Shown here piece after piece: positions 56,911 to 64,000 of a stretch of DNA of 64,000 nucleotides. The DNA is taken from the NCBI GenBank assembly GCA_905250115.1, contig CAJNOI010000078.1, positions 347,813 to 411,812 on the forward strand, read 5' to 3'. The position numbers and the translations under genes were made by a program. A model generated the notes under the pieces. That model was not told the origin of the DNA. It saw only the letters and a program-made list of their open reading frames with translations, and made no database searches. Position 1 is the first letter of the stretch, and each line of letters starts with the position of its first letter. This DNA is from Adineta steineri (Eukaryota; Rotifera; Eurotatoria; Adinetida; Adinetidae).

Positions 56911-59840
56911 ATGGTTTTCGATACTTCCTCACCACCGGCTAGCTCATCTTCAAACGATCGAGTTGTATCATACGATCGTATGTTCAATTCATCACTTTCT
57001 TCAACCATCGAACTTCCATTGTCCGATGAACGTGAAATATCACAAATTGAAGAAGCAAATAAACATCATCAACCATCAAAATGGAAGATGATGTCAAAAC
57101 GACGGCCAAGTTGTGCAAATGATATGTATGCAACAGCTAGTCGTTATCATCGATTAAAACCGACTACAACAATAAATCAATTAGCAACATCCGAAGAAAC
57201 TTTAACATCTAATTCACAATTTTATTCATCTTATGATAAATGTCATAATAAATTTTCTAATGATAATACAAAATATTTTACAAATCAATCCGGATTAATA
57301 ACAACACGTCGTTCAACAACTGATTGTAATGATTTAACCAATATTAATCGACGACCATTAGAACAAAAAAATAATACATTATTAACAATTGTCGATGAAG
57401 AATCAAGAGATTCTATTTGGCCATCTTCAAGTAATAAACGAAACAAAAAAAGAACTAATTTAATAAATAATATTCTTATATATATATATTTAGATAATCA
57501 TCATTTATTAGTGCCTGTTTCAGGATCTTCTCATGCTCCTGAATCATCATCTTCTTTATCTATGTTTTATTCTGATTCATCGAGAACTCCATGTTCATCA
57601 ATATCGTCTTTCAATTCACGTTCGAACAGTAATGATCATAATACATCACCATCATCATCTCAATATTCATCGTCAATTTCATATTATCATAATATATCTG
57701 AAACACCACAAAATCTTTCATCGGGTTATGAATCAAATATTCCAACATCAGATTCATCAATAAATTCAATATCTGATCATTTATTTCTTTCATCACCAGA
57801 TTCTATCATTATGCCTCCACCTCCAGTTCCATCTCCAAAACTTCCAATAAATTCTGATCGTAATCTTGTTGAACAATTTATTGATTTACATCTTCAAAAA
57901 CAAACATCATTTGATCAAGAAATTGTTTATTCTCCTCCATCTTCATTTAGTTCAACATCAAGTTCATTTTTATCTCAAGCACCCATATCAACAATAAATT
58001 CTCCTATTTGTTGCCGTAAATGTGTTAATAATGATGATAAAAATCAATTATCAAGTGATACAGAAGATGATTCACAATCAACAACAATCACAACTAATTT
58101 AGTACCTTCACAACAACAAAATAAACGACCTCGAAGTTTACCTATTGCTATACAACAACCGAAAGGTGTAACAATTGATAATAATAATAAAAATAGTCAT
58201 AATCATGACGACGATGATGATGATGACGATGAATCTGATAATAGTCTACATAATTCATTACCTTGTCATTGTTCAATAGTTTCATCTCGAAAGAAACGTT
58301 TTCGTACATCTGAATTTAATCATCAACCCATATTAAATCCAGCTACATCAGCAAATGGATTATTTTCCGAAAATACTTTAATTACAACAACAGCTGATAA
58401 ATTACATATTGATTTAAAAGATATCGATGATCAATCGACTAATGAACAATCAACAATGAAACAACAAAAAAATTCTTTAGAACATTTTATTATGAGTCCA
58501 ACAGATAAAGTTAAAGTACAAATGAAATATCCATCATTAAATAATGATAAAGAAAGTGATGTAAGAAGTGTAAGTAATACGTTTTTTTTAAAAAAAGAAA
58601 CATATCATCGATAAAAATTATCATTATATTTAGAATGAATTAAAAATATCTCAACCTGAAGATATCGATTTTAAACGATCGAAACAAAAAGCAATTCGTG
58701 TACTTTATCAAAATCGACTTAATCTAAACAGTATTCAATCTCCGGTGCCACGTCAAGTAAATTAATACGAATTTCTTTTCAATAATTATTAGATTATACT
58801 TTTTCAGAATAAAAATATACTTCCAACGAGAACAGCAGCAACTCATTGTGATTCTCCTTTAGCTAAACGAACTGTTAATCCACGTCTATTTCGAAAGTAT
58901 GATTATAATAAACACAATCATATTAAATTCATTGTATTCTTTTTAGTGTCCTTTCATGTAGTGTATTTGAAGCTGATGATGAACATGAAGTAGTTTCATC
59001 GACAACTATTGCTAATCAAGCCGGTGTTAATGGGACACGTGAAAAGTCTCATATTGAATCATTCAATTGTTTACGTAGCAATTTTACCGTAATTTTTTTT
59101 TTTTTGTTTTTTCAAATTCAAATTCAAATTCGTATTATTTAAAGGAATCATTATTACATGGAAAAATTCTTCCTTGTGGTATACTTGATGGGTTTACAGT
59201 TAAATTAGGTGCAAGTGGACTTTTTATGCCCAAACAAGTTGTTTTACCTGTGACGACATTTTGGTTTAATGTATCTGAACATCAAGCAGCATCGCCTTAT
59301 CTCGTATATATATATAGAAATTTTTCTTTTCATTTCAATTAAATATTATTCTTTAGGGTTATATTAATTTACAATGCTTACCAAAACGTGGCTATCATAC
59401 TCCAACAAAAGGCACAATAACATTAGCCTTATTAAATCCAAATGGAACAGCTGTTCATTTATTTTTAATATTATATGATTTAAGTGATATGCCACCTGAT
59501 CATCGAACATTTATTCGTCAACGAATTGTTGTCATGCCAGAGAATACTGATGATAATATAAAAAATAAACAATCATCATCATCAAAAGGAAATCTCAGAT
59601 ATTTAGCTCATATTCGGTATGAAATTCTTTTTCTTCGTTTTAAATTTTGAAAATTCATATTTTGTTTTTTTGAAAAATAGTTTTGTAACATCACAAACGG
59701 GCAAACTTTATATGCATTCCGATATACGATTAATATTTGCACGTAATAAACTTGATTATGATGAGCGAACAGCAGGCGGCAAAGCACAACTAGTGACATT
59801 AACAGATACACCAACGCCAAAATATTGGTCACGAAAATAG
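56911..59840 (+). CDS. Atos homologue (FAM214 family), 7 exons
   Basis: Exons 56911-58569, 58634-58756, 58808-58896, 58947-59088, 59145-59303, 59357-59616 and 59681-59840 give up to 863 residues. The long first exon is Ser-, Asn- and Gln-rich with little order. It includes a stretch at 57431-57523 that has splice-like ends (AGTAAT, TGTTTCAG), a multiple-of-three length and an odd hydrophobic translation, so it may be an unspliced intron. The last 250 residues match the conserved C-terminus of human FAM214A/B and fly atos: ILDGFTVKLGASGLFMP, GYINLQCLPKRGYHTPTKGT, LILYDLSDMPPDHRTFIRQR, and SQTGKLYMHSDIRLIF. Atos family members act in transcription control (fly atossa in macrophage metabolism and invasion). 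The exact role here is inferred. Confidence 0.9.
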
Positions 59841-61470
59841 GGCAATAAAATTTCTAGACAAGCCTGATTGTATTTATATTTATTTATTTATTATTACATT
59901 CTGTTTTCCTTTTCATTTCGTTTACTTTTTTTCTGTTTTTCTTTTTCTTTTGCGATTTCGTTTTTCTTGTTCATTTGCGTTTATGTTCCTTTGTTATCTG
60001 CTTTCATAATTTTGGTTCCTTTTCGCGTACAGTAACACTTAGTAACATATCAGAAAACTGATTGGAAGTTTTCTATTCGTTACAAGTCCTTTAATTGGCT
60101 TTTTTATCCCTAAGAGTTCATTCTATTTCAATAGTCATCAGAATCATATGTAGAGTAACAAAAAAAAACAGAGCGTAATATTGTTTTTCTTCTTTTTGTT
60201 CTGTGAATTCCATCCTTAATATTACGTAGAATAAGAATATCATTTTTTAAAGCTAAATCATTATCATTTGAAAAAAATATATATTATGTGATTTTTATCT
60301 TCAAAAAAAAGATTAATAATCTTATTTTAGAAGCTATTCAATATAAATATTTTTGTAACTAACTCAAAGTATTCGGAATTGAAGCATTTTCAGTTTAAAT
60401 AATATCTAAAGATATCAACATTCAGTTGAATCTGAAACAATTGATAAGCTGCTGAATTGTAATCGTTCGGCCTTGATATGATTATTCAAAATGTCTTCTG
60501 TGATACAGTATATGTCTAACGAAGCTGACTGTAAATAGTAATATCTATCGTACTTTGTGTATTATGAAGTATTCCATATAATTGTAAAAGCATGTTAACC
60601 TATTCTCTTTCTCGTAGAAAAGAGCACAGCAGAAATAAATTGTTTGCTTGTGTTGTATCCGCAGGGTCAAAAAAACATCGAAAACTGATTTTTCGAAAAA
60701 GACATTTCTAGAGGTATTTCGATGCGGGGAGTTCGAATTTGAAGTCTCTTGGGTGACGAGAGGTGAAGGATCAGAAAACATCGAAAATCGATTTTTCACG
60801 GTTTTCATTTATTTTTCCAATAAATGTGAAGACAATGGATTTCTACGAGAAAGAGCTAAGCGAGTCGTCGGACGAGCGTTACTTGTTTACAATAGTTAAT
60901 TATATAGAAAAAATTATCAGGATATAGTACCTACTAATAAATAATAAGATAATTTGATTAACACTATTTATTTACATATAAAAATCAATTAGCTCATATT
61001 TATTGTTTTTAATAGTGCACTTTATTATATTTTACTATACAGAAGCTCATTTAATGCAATTCATGAATGTTAGAAGTATAAATAGCTCAAATCATCTAAG
61101 CAATGGAAAAAATTTTCATTTATTGATGAACGGAAAATCGACATCAGTTTTATTTTACCACATCTTCAAACAAAACAAAAACCAAAAATTAGTTCAAAAT
61201 TGTTGAAATCTATTAGAAGAAAATGTTGTACATAAACGAACTTGCGATCTTATTTCGTCATGTTAATCGTTAAGTTCACTATGGTCACAGAACTCCATAG
61301 GAGTAAATGCTGCAAAGAAGGAAAGAAAAACAAAACAGAATAAACAAAAAGAAAAAAAGGAACAAGAATATAGTAATAACAAATAATATGCTATATCATT
61401 GTTGAGCAAACACACATACATGAAAAAAAAATAGACAATTGGCTTTTGTTGCCTATATACAAATAATAAA
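59841..61470. other. Intergenic with a MITE-like repeat
   Basis: Convergent 3' flanks of the Atos-like gene and the gene at 61471-63477. The repeat copy lies at 60605-60889. The frame at 61003-61206 has weak composition and no support. Confidence 0.5.
60605..60889 (+). mobile_element. MITE-like repeat, copy 3
   Basis: Left end CTTTCTCGTAGAAAAGAG, right end TTCTACGAGAAAGAGCTAAG followed by CGAGTC and GACGAGCGTTACTTGT. Internal blocks GGGTCAAAAAAACATCGAAA and TTTTTCGAAAAAGACATTTC are shared with copy 2 almost base for base. This is the cleanest copy. The two small frames inside it on either strand are not genes. Confidence 0.8.
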
Positions 61471-63477
61471 TTATTGCCAATGAGTCCTTCCACGTTGTCC
61501 ATAATTTGATGATAGCCAATGATTCTGTTGATATTGCGGAGCATAAGATGATGAAGACGATGATGGCGGTTGCTGTGCAGGATAATATCCTGTTGGTGGA
61601 CGAATAAATGCTGGTGTAGATGATCCTGATTGTGAAGAATAATTTGTTGAAGATTTTACTTTTTGTTGTGTTTGTTTATTTTCATGTGTGTCTTGACTCT
61701 TTCGTTTATTTGCATTTGCTGTTGTTGATGTTGTTGTTGTTGTTGATGAATTATTTAATAAAGTTATTTGTTGTTCAAGTTTACTTTTTTCTCTTGTATG
61801 ATGTTCAAGTAATGTCATATTTTTTGATGGAATTATTTGTGTTTGATTTAAATCTTCCATATCAATTAATAGTGTATCTGATGGTAATTCTTTTTCATCA
61901 TAATACATTTGTACAAGTTGAAGAAAATCTAATTCATGTGTACGTGGTACACGTGCTAATGGTTTTAATTGACTTTGTAAATATGGATATATACTTAAAA
62001 CATCATTCAATGGAATATATGAATGATTACTTGAACAAACAAATGGTACTGTACGATATGTTATATATAATGAACCACCACGTAAAGCTAAAACAGTTTT
62101 ATATTGTCGATTTATTTTTGATGTTGGATTATCTTTTGGTAAGATTTTTACATAGACAAGATTTTTTGTTCCAACTAATACATGATATACATTAATTAAG
62201 GGTGCATTTTCAAGTATTTCTTCGTTATTTATTTTACAATCACGTATCATACGATTCATTAATGTTATATCAGCTAATGTTGCACGTGTTAATGTTGGAC
62301 GTAATTCATCAGCATCAAGAATTTTACATGAAACAAGTACTTGATATGGTATAAGACGTTGACGATTTTTTATTATAAATGGTAGAAAAACATTATTGAT
62401 TTGTACCCAACCACTACCATCAACTTTAGCATTATATAATGAAGTTGGACAAAGTTCAGGTGGAATCGAAAGACTAGGTTGATTTGATGATGGAGGTGGT
62501 GTTGGATATGTTGAGGTCACACCTAGAAAAGAAAATTGTAGGATATTTTAAACTTTTGTTAACTAATTTATTGAAAATTTATAATTCTATCAAAGACGTT
62601 ATTTCTAACTACATACCTAGTGGTGATATGAGATTAGGTTTAACTTGTACATTGGATCCAAATCGAGATAATGAATCATTTGATGATTGTGATGTTGTAT
62701 GACCATTGTTTAATGTTGTAGAGTTAGATGATTTTGTTGTTTGTGATGATGATGTAGAATTAGTTGGAAGAGTTGGAGGTTTAGCGAGTATAGGTTTCAC
62801 CGGGCTTGTTTTCGTTGTTGTTGTTGTTGTTGTTGTTGTTGGTTGCGGTACAGATGGCATTAAAGATTTTGCTGATGGAGGTAACACATAAGATGTATGA
62901 ATACTTGGTATAGATGGTGCTCCTGTTTTCTTTCCTGTCGTTGGACGAACATTACTAGAAGAAGATAGATTTGAACGAGCAGATTCTTGAACACGACGAA
63001 TAAAATCAAGTAAATCTTCATATTCAATTAGCTGATCATTTCCACTTGTAATGCGCATATGCAATGTATCATTAAGATGAAAATCAAGAATTTTTTGCAT
63101 AAGTTCAACTTCATATGAAGTTAAAGTATAAGTACGAAGTGGTGGATGAGCGTTGGAAAAATATGGTGATAATTGTTTCCATCGATCAGATTGTGCTAAA
63201 ACTTGTTCAACATAACGCTTGACAACAAAACGATCAAAACCATAGGTACCGGGACTAAAAGAAATGAATACATATATATTTAACAAGTAGATAATTTAAT
63301 GAATGTGCTTCAGAAATAAATTACATAGTATTGTCATGTTTTTTTTATATAAGATAAAGATCTTTTTCCAATTTGTACATACCGAAAAAGAACAGCAAAT
63401 GGTTGGTTCTCCCATTGTTCCCACGCAAATTGTTTAAAACGGCTCGGTTCATCTGTTAAATCACTTGAACGATGCAT
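61471..63477 (-). CDS. Protein of unknown function with two conserved-looking regions, 3 exons
   Basis: Exons 63477-63383, 63254-62617 and 62522-61471 keep frame, giving 594 residues from MHRSSDLTDEPSRF. Region 1 (about 8-130) is compact and helical, with AWEQWENQPFAVLFRPGTYG and SYEVELMQKILDFHLNDT. A disordered linker with a nine-Thr run and many Pro/Ser follows (about 130-255). Region 2 (about 258-460) looks like a mixed fold: GSGWVQINNVFLPFIIKNRQ, VLALRGGSLYITYRTVPFV, and VPRTHELDFLQLVQMYYDEK. The tail is Gln/Ser/Tyr-rich and ends YGQRGRTHWQ, as in some RNA-binding proteins. I do not recognise the family. A nuclear or RNA-linked role is a guess from the tail only. Confidence 0.8.
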
Positions 63478-64000
63478 TCACCTATTGTTTTTAAGAAACA
63501 TAGTTACAGATAGAACAGATATAAATACAATCAATAACACTCACTGTTTTCTTTTTATGTTCTAAAATTTCTTATTGATATTTAAAAATAAATCACAGTA
63601 CACGTGCAGATGGCATTATAAATCCAATTCAATTTTGTTCGCTTAGTCTTTTGAAATATTTTAGAACAGAAAAACACATATGATTCGAATATTTATAAAC
63701 AATCAGTTTTATTTTATGTTCTCTAGATTTTGTTTGGTTGCAATTAAATACAGAACAGATGAAAAAGTTCGAATAAAAGAATTTATTTAAACTCTGTCGA
63801 CAACCAACCTGCGTGACCGTTCGAAATTATAACGAACAACTTTTCTCCAAAACTTCTATTTCATTGGCGTGAATTGACATTTCGAAAGTCATCTATGCAT
63901 TTATTATAGATGTCATTAGCAAGTAATAAATTCTTATTTGCTGTGTACATATCTGCATGTCTAATCACACGAAAAAAACGTGGCAACAAAATGATTTTGC
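63478..64000. other. Right end, no gene seen
   Basis: AT-rich DNA upstream of the minus-strand gene. It holds its presumed promoter. No coding signal reaches the window edge. Confidence 0.45.

Overview
This window is eukaryotic nuclear DNA. It is AT-rich (roughly 70 percent or more between genes), and its genes are broken by many introns of about 45-65 bp with GT-AG ends. The gene content points to a small invertebrate, most likely a bdelloid rotifer of the Adineta/Rotaria type. The reasons are an ADP-ribosyltransferase fused to TPR repeats, a B-box protein with coiled coil, a giant chitin-binding protein, two genes that look acquired from bacteria or fungi, and short tracts resembling the bdelloid telomere repeat (TGTGGG). 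One 100-N assembly gap lies at 51089-51188.

Layout, left to right. 2-318 is the 3' end of an unknown gene. 1348-2962 (+) is a galactonate dehydratase of bacterial type carrying eight introns. 5052-5849 (-) is a B-box/coiled-coil protein. 6459-6892 is a large foldback repeat. 7887-9367 (+) is a ten-exon basic/coiled-coil protein, perhaps HAUS8-like. 9721-10242 (ZNF511-like) and 10295-10764 (ribosomal protein S12) lie 52 bp apart, probably as one transcription unit. 12049-13487 (-) is porphobilinogen deaminase. 16031-17102 (+) is an NK2-class homeobox gene closest to NKX2-2/vnd. 19767-20195 (+) is a small secreted orphan next to a GC-rich block and a MITE-like repeat. 21009-21993 and 22121-22510 (-) are two unknown proteins. 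26589-33699 (+) is a 15-exon secreted protein with about 17 chitin-binding type-2 domains. 34189-34557 and 34909-35907 (-) are unknown proteins, the second a single-pass membrane protein.

The stretch from 36 to 49 kb is the most unusual part. It holds an intronless, GC-richer gene for a secreted fungal saponin-hydrolase-like beta-propeller (37593-39611), a nuclear receptor (40510-42271), TFIIE-alpha (42748-44139, -) and the ART-TPR gene (46344-48836). Six short inverted-repeat elements built of telomere-like GGTGTGGGTG / CACCCACACC tracts are scattered among them, along with three 53-bp tandem repeats carrying CACGTG. The saponin-hydrolase and nuclear-receptor genes have related upstream regions: the same 15-base repeat core, a pyrimidine tract, and a non-coding first exon ending in GATTGTAAGT.

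The right part holds cyclin K (49754 into the gap), a 5.5-kb non-coding stretch, an Atos/FAM214 homologue (56911-59840), a third copy of the MITE-like repeat, and a three-exon gene of unknown function (61471-63477, -). Several genes are general housekeeping factors (RPS12, TFIIE-alpha, cyclin K, porphobilinogen deaminase). The clearest possible functional pairing is the acquired saponin-hydrolase-like gene beside a nuclear receptor with a similar upstream region. All homology statements rest on reading the sequence; no search was run.
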